Positions 45,372 to 58,194 are shown, numbered from the stretch's first letter. The stretch: 64,000 nt of DNA from Zoroaster sp. YZ-2022 (GCA_029582265.1 CM055837.1:2341148-2405147), one strand, 5' to 3'. Made by a program: numbers and translations. Notes: a model not told the origin generated them from the sequence alone.

Positions 45372-46689
45372 ATTATAGAATAAAAAGTATAAAACTCACC
45401 TTAGAATCTGTAAGAACGAGAGGCAAAGCGGCCACAGCCTTACAGCAGCTTCGCTTGGGTCCTTCTGCCGACCCGACCGTCGCCAGCCGATGATGACATG
45501 GTGAATTTTATATGGATGATTTAATACTAACTGCTATGCACTATGCATGAGCTTGGCTTGGACCGCCATTTGCCCAGCCCCATGCGTATGTATGTGCATG
45601 CCTATCTATGTATTCTGGACCAGACTGCTAGGCTAGTTGACATGCACCAAGTACACAAAAGCCTTACCGCAACTTGCCCGTGAAGCAGTGAAATTGAATT
45701 GACAGAGTCGAGATGGCTCGGAAAATTCACTTAATCTATTCACATAGACAGGTTTGCATGAAATTCAAATAATTCCTAAACACATTTGCGAACATGATTA
45801 TTCTGTGTGGATTACTTAGCCACAGGAAATACCGCATAAATCATTGGGGTAATAATAACATTATGCAAAATAAATAAAAATGAATTAAATTCTTGCATAG
45901 TTATTTCACTTTGTCAATAATTGATGTGTTCTGATTAATAGCAAATACATGTATGTTGATACATTGTCCCGACATTACCAAATTATTCCATGCTTTAAGA
46001 TTATTTTAAAAGAAACGAATACAATACAACAATATGCCTACATGTCAATGTCAGAAAACAACTGAATTTTCCTGAAGTATGTTCCTACTTTTTTTTGAAA
46101 AGCTGATCAAATCCTTCTAAAAAATAAAAGTATAAAAAAGAAATATCAAACACCAAAACACTTTCATACTCAGGCCAAACACAATTATCACTTTGTTTTT
46201 GTTTTCTCATAAACAAAACACTCAATGTGTTTCACAAATTTCTCATGGCTTTTAAGACGCATTGCGCTGAAACGTCCACAGGTAGGCCTATGTTATTCAA
46301 TGTAAAACCTATATCTTGATTCCAAGACTGTAAGCCTACTCATAAACAGCTATGCCAATATGATCTCATCTTTAATTTACTCCGCCATAACGTGAGCAAT
46401 CTCCAAAATACTGGTCAATACGGAATACTGGTCAATATGTCATCTCACAGTGCATGGGAACAAAGGTATAGACATTATGTCTAGATCTCATGCATCAGAG
46501 GGCAAAGTCCGCTAAAAGGTGTTAAGATATAATAAGTTAAATCCTGCGGCAAATGGAAGGATGCCCGTGTACACGGCGAGTTTGCTCAATACTCGAACTT
46601 TATTGATAACACGCAGTAAACGTACATGCCGCAATGTGAGGTGATTTTCAATTAGACACAGTGGACCGAAGATAAACATTTAAAGCCAG

Positions 46690-46990
46690 TCTACATCTTT
46701 TGTAAAATTATATGTATATGTATCAATACTTTATAATAATAAACAACCTGTGAAAATTTCGGCTTATTTTATTGTGAAATATTGAACATGCATTCAGATT
46801 GTTCATATTAATTGTGGAACTAATGTTCGGATAACAGACATTCATTTTAGATTACTTCTTTAATTTTACTGAAACCACAGCACCTAAGACAGAGATATTT
46901 TAAGGGATCTTATTAGTGGCTTTAAAATAAGTTTGACGTGAAACTAATCTGTTTTAAATTGTACAGGCCTAGCTATACAAATTTGGCATG
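46690..46990 (+). mobile_element. Family A element, unexpanded copy
   Basis: TCAATACTTTATAATAATAA, ACAACCTGTGAAAATTTCGG, CTTATTTTATTGTGAAAT, ACATGCATTCAGATTGTTC, AACAGACATTCATTTTAG, ACAGCACCTAAGACAGAG and AAGGGATCTTATTAGTGG. It shows both internal positions where other copies carry arrays: CAACCTG at 46746 and CACAGCACCTAAGAC at 46876. Confidence 0.65.
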
Positions 46991-47324
46991 AAAAAGCGCG
47001 GGATAAGGTGGCCCAATAAACCGGGATTTGGGAAACATATTGCGCAGGAAGATTCAGGGACAAAACATTGTGCCAACCCACCATCATCAGCTCGAATCAC
47101 CTAATGTGAACGACAAACAACTAAATAACAAACATACCTGCCTGTCTCGTTGTATCTGCTTGTCAAAATGTAGCTTTCAGAAGAAAACCAATTCACTTAT
47201 TATACAAAAGTCATGAATTTGTGTGTTTTTGTAAGTAGATCTACTTAAAACGAATCTTTGAACCATACTATATTGTAATGGTGATATTGTAAGCATCGAT
47301 AGCTTTAATAAATTAAGTTTCTAT
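46991..47324. other. Unique sequence
   Basis: Nothing recognised. Confidence 0.4.
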
Positions 47325-47521
47325 ACTGAGCATCAAAAGAAACTTATCAAATCTTTAGAAGGACACTCATTAAAATCCTCCACCAAAAATGAAAAATATT
47401 TGAACACAGGTACAAACAAGAGGTTGCCTCAATCACAAAAAAGCAAAAAGCATGAACATCACTAGAGGATTTTAATGGGTGTCATTTCCAAAGATTTGAT
47501 AAGTTTCTTTTGATGCTCAGT
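47325..47521. mobile_element. Foldback MITE with 57-bp inverted ends
   Basis: A 197-base element. The left end begins ACTGAGCATCAAAAGAAACT and runs through TATCAAATCTTT to TTAAAATCCTC; the right end is its reverse complement with few mismatches (GAGGATTTTAATGGG through GATGCTCAGT). The unpaired centre is about 80 bases. TA occurs just outside the left end and TTTA outside the right, so a TA target is possible but not proven. Non-coding. Confidence 0.85.
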
Positions 47522-48012
47522 TTATATTTCCATAATATCGTGAGTGATACAATAATATACAACATGTAAGCGTTATATGATGCATGGAGAATGATGTATT
47601 TAGGATCCCGGTAGAAAGGTGAGGGCTTGTACAAGGCATAGCTCTTGATTTATATATTCCATACATTAATTTAATTTCTTTTCTAGTAAAAGTGAGTTAT
47701 TAAGTCAAAAGTACGATGACAAGATGTACTGTAGTCCTAGGGCTCTTATGGCGGGCCAAGGTGTTATATTTAATGGTGGTGTCGATGGTCAAATCATCGA
47801 GAAAAATCTATAGAATAATGACCATGTGTTTGCGATCCTTCTAACCCATTGCTCTTGGCTCATCACCTTATTGATGAAGTGTCAATTTTCTTTTGTCAGG
47901 TGAAGATGTATTTTTATTGACGCATTTGTTTATCTTCTGTCTTTACTTATATCAGTTATCTTCCTCAGTCAAAAACCAAAACATGATATATTTATCATCT
48001 CCGTATTTCTCA

Positions 48013-48195
<183 letters not shown>

Positions 48196-48420
48196 AAATC
48201 AATAAATACACAAATTAAGAAAGAAATAGCCAAAGAATACAAATAAAATAAACCTAAAAATACAAATAAAATACAAAATTAAGTGGTCTTTTGGCCTTGT
48301 GACGGGCAATTGTCATAAAAACAAAATCAGATGTAGTTAATTGTGGTGGTTTCTTTCGGATCAAACAAAGTTTTTTTTAGAATATTTGATCTAAGCTAAG
48401 ACTAAACATCATTTTAAATA

Positions 48421-48720
48421 CTTGATATTATGGATTAATATTAATCCATAATAGTAGTTACTGGCCTTACGTTTCGAACCTATAGCAGGTTAGCTTTCTC
48501 AAAGGGAAAATGGACGATATACAAAGACTGCACACATACTTCTACCCACTCTTGTGTTCACGGTATGTGTGCATGTTTGTATGTCGTCCATTTTGCCTTT
48601 GAGAAAGAACCGGCTAGGTTGGAAACGTAAGGCAAATATGCCTATCTACTATCTTGCATTTTATACTATAGGTCCTTTATGTTGGTAAGCAGTTTGCAAC
48701 AGCTAATTCTCTATTTAGTT
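48421..48720. mobile_element. Family D inverted pair
   Basis: Two family D copies face each other around about 48550. The left arm carries GGCCTTACGTTTCGAACC and TTTCTCAAAGGGAAAATGG; the right arm is its reverse complement, with GTCGTCCATTTTGCCTTTG and AACCGGCTAGGTTGGAAACG. The arms are about 90 bases. The right copy extends further (GGTCCTTTATGTTGGTAAGC, AGTTTGCAACAGCTAATTC) like the copy at 2025. At the left edge is a perfect 28-base palindrome (48426-48453) with half-site TATTATGGATTAAT. Confidence 0.65.
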
Positions 48721-51700
48721 TATATTCACATAGTTTCACTCACATTAAAAGATTAGGCCTATTTGCAAAGTGAAGTGGACAAAACAAGAAACTTGTATTG
48801 GGGATGATTGAAGTTAAATTGGGACACCACGAAAAGGGAATTTTTTTCCATATTTACATGTGTTTCTCCGCTGTAACTGGCACAGCGACCCTGCACAGCG
48901 ACACTGTCACTTGCTACTTTTGTCTTCTGACTGTACATTGTCATTTGTCATGATTTTAGATGACCGTTCCATCATAACGCCATCGCTATTGTCATATATG
49001 ATTATATTTATTGATTTCTGTCATCAATCTATTATATCAAACAGGAGCTAAATTTGATCAAGTTTACAACCAAAAGATTAAATTTCAAGGAGTACCGACT
49101 GATAACTCCTTTTTTTCATTGAATTTAATTTCCCCCGAAACCCTTTCCTATACAACTAAATCTAGTCGATATGTGTTATATGGTCCCAGAGGTCACTAAG
49201 TGGTCTCCACATATCGCTAAAATGAAAGCCAAACATAGGCAACACTTGTAGAGCTAAGACAATATTTGAACGGTGTAAGTTTTTTCCCTTTGCATTTTCT
49301 CATTCCGCTGTGAAAGATTGTCCCAATCAAAGAGAACGAATCTCAAATGCAGAAAATCCCCGCCAGCGTGAAAAGAGATACCCAGGCAAATTGGGCGCTT
49401 GCTCGTAGTCCGATTTGCCCGACTACACCCGGAGGAAACGAACAAATTAAGACGGAATTCTGGGCACTGAAGAGAAAAAACAAATCCACTTCAGAAACTA
49501 GAAAGGATTCTGGCCATGCTGCCGAGCTGACAACAGACAGGGTGGAGAGGGAAAAATTGGACAATTTGACGGTGGAAATCTTTGTTTTCTTTCGACTCCA
49601 CTTATGGGTTGGCCTACATTAATGTTACTATCAGCGACACGGCGCTTGGGGATGTATCGGTGCGGAATTTCCTCTGCGACGGGGATCGTTTAATACCATC
49701 AGCGGGGAGACAAGCTAAGAGGGCCTGGGGAAGCCCCACGGTTATGTCTCCTAAATGTCGCTTAGCTGGAACCGATTGCCTAGCCTCACCTTGGGTCGAA
49801 AATGTCATCAAAGAAGCTTGGGTTACAGACAGGAAAAAGGTGGATGGAGAAAGGCCATCTCCTTAGCGTGTGTTGAGCGAAAGCTGACAAACTTTGCAGA
49901 CGGCAAATAAATCTAATGAAATGAGATGTCCAGTTTATTAAAGAGGCATCGTCGGTGTAAATCCTTAGTTTTCCCGTCTTTTTTGTTTTAAATTTGTATA
50001 TTGCTCTAATCCAAATTTTAATCAAAAGTTGATTACTTTTAAGTTATTTAATTGTAAGGGGTATTGATAAAGAGTAATTAAATGCATGTATACAGCGTGA
50101 TTTCATGTCATTTCTGGACTGCCTAATCATTTCAATGATTAAACAAATTTAGTTGTCATGCAATTTTTAAAAATGTACATGAAATTCATTTTTCTGGTGA
50201 CTGTACAATAAAATTCACATTAATAAGTTAAACACACATAATATGCAACTTTAGGCCTATTAAAGTAAAATATATTGCACCATGTAGGCTTAGCTCTTGG
50301 GAATTTTAAATAATTGTTGGTTCTGAAGAGAACGAGTTGTGAGATGCAAAGTCATGCAAAGCTCAAAATCCTACTTAAAATATACTGAAAATATAATTTT
50401 AGACAACGTGACCTAAGTTGTTTTAAGATTTTACTCTAAAGTGTTGCAACGAAGTGGATTATTAGATAGGTCTCGACATTATATCGAAGCACGCAAAACC
50501 CGATGTATACGAGAAGCGTGTAACTATGTACATAGCTGGGCATTAACTGGGTGTATGTCTGCTTCGTCGCTTTTCATATACGGGAGTTCGTTACGATTGT
50601 AAACTATATAGCTGCAATCTATTTCTTAGTGATTTTCTCTATCACATTTCCTTTCCTTATATTGATGTCATTAAACTAAAATGGCGTTGGATGTCATTCA
50701 CACTCGGCATCTCTCGTGAGTATTGGAGTTAGTTAATAGGATTTTCCTTTTAGACCCCAGAATATCTGCAAGAAAACATAAAATAGCAAATAGCTGTAGG
50801 CCATCGCACGGCAGTTATTGCAAATGGGCTTTGAAAGTACATTTTCGGTGGTTTTTTGGGGGTACAGTAAACCCATCCACCCATCTTGACTGTTGTTTGT
50901 AAAATCAGATGAGATTAAGTCCCAAAAAAGAGATTTGCCTTGTGAAGGACCTAAAATGATTTTGTTTCCCCTTGTCGTCCGATGTCTCTTTGATCATTAT
51001 ACTCCAGCGACACGTTTTAATGGCAATCGAAGGCACTTTCGCACTTACGGACGTGAAACGGTTCCTAATTTACTTGGTTTGAATTTAATACTGGGGAAAT
51101 ACGCCCTATACCCTGGAGTCAAATGCGGGCCGTCGGTATAGCAAGAAACGAAAGGACGTCATTACAAGCAGCGAGTCATCTTTTATCCGCTGTTACAACT
51201 ATACTTAACCGGACTGTTATTTTAATTTTTTGCTTATACGGTTTCATCTTACTATAAACTCAGGTTGTCTACTATTTTTACCTTACTCATAGAACGTCCA
51301 AGTGTGTTATAATGACGTGATCAATTTCTCAAGATGTTCAAATAGTCAATAGTGACATGTTAATTATCTTGTTATAAATAATTTACAATAAAATAGAAAG
51401 GAATACCTGCAGTTAAATTACTATAGCGAGAGCTATATAATAATGTTGATTTTAGCCATAGGCCAAAGACGGCCTGGTGTTTTCTACACCGATTTATTTT
51501 TGCAGTACAGATGTTCAAATAGTCGGTTGTGACATGTAAACTATATTGTAATTAAATATTGAAAAATGGAAACAAAATGGGAACGAGGGATAACGTGACA
51601 GGCTTCAATTAATGCCCTTGGTAACCATGTCATGAGGGACAATAGTTGCTGCATCGATGATAAATTATTTCACCATTTATTTCGGAAGTGGTTTTTACTA

Positions 51701-52754
51701 ATTGCTTTAAGAACCCATTTCAGTTGTTACTACAGTGATTATTATTGTCTGTCTTGTTGTTATACGAGAAATCTTAATGTGTAACCAACGCTTGTCATTA
51801 AGCAATCTATTTTCCTTACATTCAAAAGAGACTTGAAGATAGACTAGTAACGTGTAAAATAACACACGCCACTTTGAAGGGTGACAATTTGGTTAATGTT
51901 TGCACAGTGAGGAACTGTCCCATCTGGCATGGTCCAAACTTCAACAGTACTCATCACATGCCCGCACTTCAGACAAGTCAAGATTTTTCTCACCCGGTTC
52001 TTAAGCTTGGGCTAGTGTACTGCCATCCACCCTCGTTCCCTAATTGCCGTTAATTTCCTATATCTCGTTGAACCTTGACCCCAGGAGAGGGAACCAGGCA
52101 TCGATAGAAGCATCAATCATTATAGTGAGGCTTTTTTGTTCCGTTGTTTACCAACGATGTTGCCATTTGGTAATGGCTACTGTGTTGTCGTACTCGCAAG
52201 AGTAGTCCTACAATGTATGTATTGATGTCTCTGATAATATGGGCCATCGTGACATGTGTATTGGAACATTTATCTTTAGTCTTGGCACTTACGGATAATT
52301 TATAAAAAGCTGACACTTTAAATACGGTGTGGCTGATACTTGGTTGAGCAGACGTCCCGTCTCATCCTATTGATGGGTATATTTTGAGCGGGAAACGAGA
52401 AATTAAAATGGACGTGTGTGTGTCGTCTGAGTGGACCATAGATTACCATATGCCGGCTTCCGATCAGTTAAATAACTGAGAATAACAGATACTTTATACA
52501 AATTGTCAATTGAAACCCAATGTGCTGGTGCTATATATAATAATACTTTTGGAAAAACAATAACAACTTACAGATAAATATCAATTAAAAATGTCATATA
52601 CTCATTTACGTTTGAAAAGTAGGTATGTAATACATCATAACAGAGCTAAGGTTTCAGTGGATTTCATCATGTATATTTACGTTCTTTTCTGTTAAAGCTA
52701 CTATATTCTAATAGTACCTAGAAAAACTTAAAAGAACACAGTTTACGGAAAGTT
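48721..52754. other. Unique sequence, no gene supported
   Basis: The part 49290-49870 is GC-enriched with overlapping open frames on both strands (for example 49347-49622 plus and 49614-49811 minus) but no recognised domain; it may be conserved noncoding DNA. Other stretches are AT-rich. A possible first exon at 50681 is listed separately. Confidence 0.35.
50681..50715 (+). CDS. Possible short first coding exon
   Basis: ATGGCGTTGGATG opens a frame encoding MALDVIHTRHL, and the bases immediately after position 50715 read GTGAGTATT, a strong splice donor. The context before the ATG, CTAAA, is acceptable. No matching acceptor or continuing exon could be linked, and no protein family is recognised. 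Chance occurrence is quite possible. Confidence 0.15.
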
Positions 52755-52830
52755 GACGGATGATATCCCTCAAAATATTTATGTCTCAAGTGCTATCCTT
52801 ATAGTAAAATTTAGGAAAAGATTTGCAACA
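52755..52830 (-). mobile_element. Family A fragment
   Basis: GGATGATATCCCTCAAAATA, TTTATGTCTCAAGTGCTATC and CTTATAGTAAAATTTAGG are the minus-strand form of the right internal part of family A, including the ACTGATAGCNCCTGAGAC position (52782-52810). Confidence 0.5.
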
Positions 52831-53495
52831 ATAATTTGTTTTTTTTTAATTTGTCGTGACTTTTTGACGACAAAATTTGTGACGTTGTGTAATTTGACGT
52901 AATATGTTGTTACTTCATTGGTCAACAAATTCCACCCCCATGTACCGTTTGTCCATCAATTCTAAACAATAAACAGTGAGCCTATATTAGTATACTCTAC
53001 TATGAGTAGAGAGCATCAAAGCATAAGACAACAGATCTCTATTATACTGACTGGATAGAGGGCTAAGCGCTTGCATTGAAGCCAGATGAAGCCATGTTGC
53101 TGCTCTTATAAGCCACACATTGTAATGCTAACAGGGAGACTCAGCCTCGGCCTCCCCATTGCGTGTTCATTCCTTTTGTTTTCTGTGTGTATTCGCTTTG
53201 TTCCATCATGCATTCCTTTTGTGATCTTTTGTTTATGTGGAGTAGTAAAATGGCCCCGTGGTGGCTTCACTGATTTGTATGGCAGCAATATCCAATCAAT
53301 ATAAAAGAGATCGCTTCTAGAGATCATGGCTCATGGATCCATGAAAACAAAACAGTAACAAAATCGTTACAATGAGACGCAATACCTATACTTGTCTTAC
53401 ACTGCGCCCTCTTGCGTCAAAGCTGCCTAATACTGGAAGGCTGGAGACTATAATATCCAAGCCCAAAAAATGTTAATGATGGTGAAGTAACCAGG
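52831..53495. other. Unique sequence
   Basis: No gene recognised. The frame 53086-53304 (plus) is hydrophobic but unlike any known family. Confidence 0.35.
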
Positions 53496-53503
53496 AGTGT
53501 ATT

Positions 53504-53712
53504 CAGCGGCGTAGCTGCGGGGGGCCTGGGGGCACGTGCCCTCCACAAATTTCCAGTGCCCCCAGGTGTCCCCCACGAAAAATCCCGATAGTTCTCCAAA
53601 AAAGAAAAGAAAAAGAAAAGGAAAAAAACCATACCCCTGGGCCCCCCAATGAAAAGCAGTGCCCCCTGTGCCCGCCCCCCCCCCCCACTGAAAAGTCCTG
53701 GCTACGTCGCTG
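53504..53712. mobile_element. hAT-type MITE with 8-bp target duplication
   Basis: Terminal inverted repeats CAGCGGCGTAGC (53504-53515) and GCTACGTCGCTG (53701-53712). They are flanked by 8-base direct repeats AGTGTATT (53496-53503) and AGTGTGTT (53713-53720), one mismatch. Eight-base duplications and CAG..CTG ends are hallmarks of hAT transposons. The interior is C-rich with an AAGAAAAGAAA tract and has no coding capacity. Confidence 0.85.
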
Positions 53713-53720
53713 AGTGTGTT

Positions 53721-53892
53721 TACCTTTAAGAAAACAGTGTAGCTTTTTTTCGTGTTAAAACATTCAATGTACTGATCGCTATTATAATTTTATGCAGTGG
53801 ACATTAGGTTGTGAATATCTGGCATCCCGTGAATAACAGCATTATTTAACCAGTACATTGAACCATAAAGCAACATGGTTGAACAAGAGATA
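53721..53892. other. Spacer left of the 60-bp array
   Basis: AT-rich; the left part of the host family A element is not clear here. Confidence 0.35.
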
Positions 53893-55806
53893 GGTATAAA
53901 AACCAAGCAATGTCTGTAAATGCATCCATACTTTATAAGAATCAAGAGATATGTACAGAAACCAACCAATATCTGTAAATGCATCCATACTTTATAAGAA
54001 TCAAGAGATATGTACAGAAACCAACCAATGTCTGTAAATGCATCCATACTTTATAATAATCAAGACTATAGGTGTAAAAACCAACCAATGTCTGTTAGTG
54101 CATCCGTATTTTATAAGAATCAAGAGATAGGTATAAAAACCAACCAATGTCTGTAAATGCATCCATACTTTATAAGAATCAAGAGATATGTACAGAAACC
54201 AACAAATGTCTGTAAATGCATCCATACTTTATAAGAATCAAGACTATAGGTATAAAAACCAACCAATGTCTGTAAATGCATCCATACTTTATAAGAATCA
54301 AGACTATAGGTATAAAAACCAACCAATGTCTGTAAATGCATCCATACTTTATAAGAATCAAGACTAGGTATAAAAACCAACCAATGTCTGTAAATGCATC
54401 CATACTTTATAAGAATCAAGACTATAGGTATAAAAACCAACCAATGTCTGTAAATGCATCCGTATTTTATAAGAATCAAAAGATAGGTATAAAAACCAAC
54501 CAATGTCTGTAAATGCATCCATACTTGATAAGAATCAAGACTATAGGTATAAAAACCAACCAATGTCTGTAAATGCATTCATACTTTATAAGAATCAAGA
54601 CTAGGTATAAAAACCAACCAATGTCTGTAAATGCATTCATACTTTATAAGAATCAAGACTAGGTATAAAAACCAACCAATGTCTGTAAATGCATCCATAC
54701 TTTATAAGAATCAAGACTATAGGTATAAAAACCAACCAATGTCTGTAAATGCATCCATACTTTATAAGAATCAAGACTAGGTATAAAAACCAACCAATGT
54801 CTGTAAATGCATCCATACTTTATAAGAATCAAGACTATAGGTATAAAAACCAACCAATGTCTGTAAATGCATCCGTATTTTATAAGAATCAAGAGATATG
54901 TACAGAAACCAACCAATGTCTGTAAATGCATCCATACTTTATAATAATCAAGACTATAGGTGTAAAAACCAACCAATGTCTGTTAGTGCATCCGTATTTT
55001 ATAAGAATCAAGAGATAGGTATAAAAACCAACCAATGTCTGTAAATGCATCCATACTTTATAAGAATCAAGAGATATGTACAGAAACCAACAAATGTCTG
55101 TAAATGCATCCATACTTTATAAGAATCAAGACTATAGGTATAAAAACCAACCAATGTCTGTAAATGCATCCATACTTTATAAGAATCAAGACTATAGGTA
55201 TAAAAACCAACCAATGTCTGTAAATGCATCCATACTTTATAAGAATCAAGACTAGGTATAAAAACCAACCAATGTCTGTAAATGCATCCATACTTTATAA
55301 GAATCAAGACTATAGGTATAAAAACCAACCAATGTCTGTAAATGCATCCGTATTTTATAAGAATCAAGAGATAGGTATAAAAACCAACCAATGTCTGTAA
55401 ATGCATCCATACTTTATAAGAATCAAGACTATAGGTATAAAAACCAACCAATGTCTGTAAATGCATCCGTATTTTATAAGAATCAAGAGATATGTACAGA
55501 AACCAACAAATGTCTGTAAATGCATCCATACTTTATAAGAATCAAGACTATAGGTATAAAAACCAACCAATGTCTGTAAATGCATCCATACTTTATAAGA
55601 ATCAAGACTATAGGTATAAAAACCAGCCAATGTCTGTAAATGCATCCATACTTTATAAGAATCAAGACTAGGTATAAAAACCAACCAATGTCTGTAAATG
55701 CATCCATACTTTATAAGAATCAAGACTATAGGTATAAAAACCAACCAATGTCTGTAAATGCATTCATACTTTATAAGAATCAAGACTATAGGTATAAAAA
55801 CCAACC
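53893..55806 (+). repeat. 60-bp minisatellite inside family A
   Basis: About 32 units of 57-60 bases. Blocks per unit: AAAAACCAACCAATGTCTGT, AAATGCATCCATACTTTATA and AGAATCAAGACTATAGGTAT. Variants lack three bases (AAGACTAGG) or read GAGATATGTACAG. A higher-order duplication is visible: 54044-54500 recurs at 54932-55390, offset about 888 bases, marked by the rare variant TCTGTTAGTGCATCCGT at 54091 and 54979. The array ends with AACCAACCTGTGAAAGTTT, passing into family A. Minus-strand frames across it are repeat artefacts. Confidence 0.95.
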
Positions 55807-56135
55807 TGTGAAAGTTTAAGCTTATTTCATTTTGTCTTTTACGAGAAAAATAGCGAAAATGCATTCAGATTGTTTGTATTCATTCCAACGTAGAATGTTT
55901 GTCTTCAAATGTCAGAAATTAATTTTGGAAATCATTTCACTAATTTTACTAAAATGATAGATTAGATTAGATTAGATTAGATTAGATTAGATTAGATTAG
56001 ATTAGATTAGATTAGATAGCACATAAGGCAGAAATATTCCAGGTCAGATTGATATCAGCTTTGCACCAAATGAGTTTTATGTAAAACTGAGATCATTTAT
56101 GTTTTTCGAGACTGCCAATAGTGTGTAGGCCAATA
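55807..56135 (+). mobile_element. Family A element, right half of the 60-bp array copy
   Basis: Follows the array without a break: TGTGAAAGTTTAAGCTTATT, ACGAGAAAAATAGCG, AATGCATTCAGATTGTTTG, TTCAAATGTCAGAAATTAAT, then the (GATTA)n tract, then GATAGCACATAAGGCAGAAA, CAGCTTTGCACCAAATGAG, TTTTATGTAAAACTGAGATC and CGAGACTGCCAATAGTGTG. This is the best right-end reference in the window. Confidence 0.75.
55957..56017. repeat. (GATTA)n microsatellite in family A
   Basis: Twelve five-base units between ACTAAAATGATA and GATAGCACATAAGG. It occupies the same element position as the 14-bp array at 62474-62996. Confidence 0.95.
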
Positions 56136-58194
56136 TTAGTGGATTTAATACTATAATAAATTGCGTTTGCTATCTGTGTGTGTCTATTAAAGGAAAATAA
56201 GGCATATATTATGATCACGAAGATTTTTGAACAAATATACAGACTTTAATCATGTTAGTCACTCATTTAGGGGTACATTTTTAAATTTATTTATCAACTT
56301 ATTTTAATTTTGTTATCATGGGCCGTAAGCAATGACCAACCAACAAGCAGGATGGGTGCCATTCTTGTGAACAAAACAACATGGGCTGTTAACGCTTCAG
56401 TACACACGAACAACAGCGAAACAATGGCTGCACGCACCTGTGCATGTACATAATTACGTCAGCCATGTTGTTTTAACTTGATGTAATTCTCAGGCAAACT
56501 AGTAAACATCACACGCGCTGTCTTTAACTTGAGTTGCTCTCATCTTTACGGTTATATTATATTGCCAAGTATATTATTTCATTCTTTTAAGTTAAAGGAA
56601 AGTTATAGTATTATTCTCAGCTAATTTCTCTGCTGTCATGATGTAAAAATTAAGTTAGGCCTATTATATGTATAATCGTAGTAACCCTTCCCCAGGGTAT
56701 GGGGGTATGTTCCGATTTTTTGGAATAAAACAGAAATTACAGTTACAATTATAATGTCTTTCAATATTTTTTGTGTTATTTATTATTGATTTATTTATTC
56801 TTGGTGTCACCCCCACCTATTCAAAAGGGTAACTCAAAAGTGACAATCCCCAATTTAGGAAAGAATTTTAAAATTTCAAAAAAGGTTCGCGTTACCTTCA
56901 AACATTTTACCAAATCCTCATATTGTCAGAGTATACTCATTGTCAAAGAAGTTGTTGCTCGCCTAACTCATAACTTTCCAAGAAAAAACAAACAAACGGC
57001 CTTTACCAACTCAAGTATAGAAATTCGAACGGTATAAAAGTACCCCAAGAAATGCTCGCACGCCGCCGCCGGCCTTCCGGAAAGCTGGCCTACTCCCAGG
57101 CACTCTTCGCGCGCCCAAACTTCGGCGACTTGCTCTCGCTGGGCCCAGCCAACTTCCGCAATCAATGCTAATTACCTTGACAACTTCCGAAACGCTCACA
57201 GGTTTTGGCGGGAACAGTGTGGAATCACGAACTGGGGATGAGAATCGAGTAAGAGGGGGCTCTCATGGGGCTAAATGTTTGGCCCGTTGAGGGTTGATTT
57301 TTAGCCCACGGGGAACTGTCACTGCCTACGAAGAGGTATTGTGAGTGACAGGTAGGGGACCCCGGTGAACATTTTAAACGGTACAACTTGGCTGAGATTT
57401 GGAAACCAATATTTCCTTAATTCCTTGTTCCCATTCCATCCATTTACTCCGAGATATTAGATTACAATTGGTAAAATACTATAAACAAATTAACATTGAG
57501 GTATTAAAAATGAATTATTTTATTTTTCCATAGAACATTTTAAAAATTTATTTTTATGTTTCATTGCTATAACTTATTTCCTAACTCGTGTGTGATTTAT
57601 AGTACTGAACAGACACGATTTTTTACGTTATTCAACAACAAAGCACAGAAAACAACATGTCAGTTTTTATCTGCCTAACACTTTCAAAGATGTATATACC
57701 ACTAGTCGGTAACACCTGACGGTGTAACGTTCAGCTCAGGGACCGTCAAACCTTCAGACAACAACCACTGCCTCGCCTGATTGCAAAGACAAATCCACCG
57801 CCATCACCATCAGGAATCTAATTGTTCTTCGTCGCCATAGCCGTCGAGTTTCATGTCAATTTTCACCGGCTGTTTTGGCTGGCGAGGCGTTAGAGTCAAT
57901 ACAACCCCACCCGACCAGGCGTGCGGCTGGCGCAACTTGCGCACGGCTGAAACACTTCTACTACCCGTCCGATTGTCTGTCTGCAATTAATATTATCGTT
58001 GGACAACAACAAAACAGTTATCTCCCTCTTTCGAATTGATGTTGCGAGATTGGCTTTGAGGTGAATGATAATGAAATTGGTTATTATATCTTATAACATT
58101 ATGCGCAGTTGTATATACGACCTTAATGAAACGTAATAACAAGAATTTGATTAATAATAATATATAATACCAGAAGTCTAATACCTGTTTCTTT
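56136..58194. other. Unique sequence with repeat-poor GC-rich island
   Basis: The segment 57040-57370 is GC-rich (CACGCCGCCGCCGGCCTTCC and similar), repeat-free and carries an E2F-like site at 57204. The segment 57700-57960 is also GC-enriched. Both are candidate regulatory elements. No gene supported. Confidence 0.4.
57204..57214 (+). promoter_or_regulatory. E2F-like site
   Basis: TTTGGCGGGAA at the edge of the GC-rich island at 57040-57370. Confidence 0.35.

Larger units (their letters stand above)
43385..46689. other. Unique sequence with CpG-rich island
   Basis: No gene supported. Contains a CTCF-like variant at 43730-43744 and a short (CA)n at 44565-44580. The CpG-rich segment 44515-44880 is described separately. 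The remainder is AT-rich. Confidence 0.4.

Noticed and set aside
49347..49866. Protein-coding exon with a hydrophilic 91-codon frame
   Set aside because: Overlapping frames on the other strand are equally open, no splice signals or domain were recognised; kept only as a repeat-free island.
53417..53688. Gly/Pro-rich frames
   Set aside because: They lie over the hAT-type MITE and its C-rich interior.
53790..55864. Minus-strand frames of 70-170 codons rich in Tyr, Leu and Ile
   Set aside because: By-product of the 60-bp array; frames shift with each 57- or 59-base unit and have no start context or domain.
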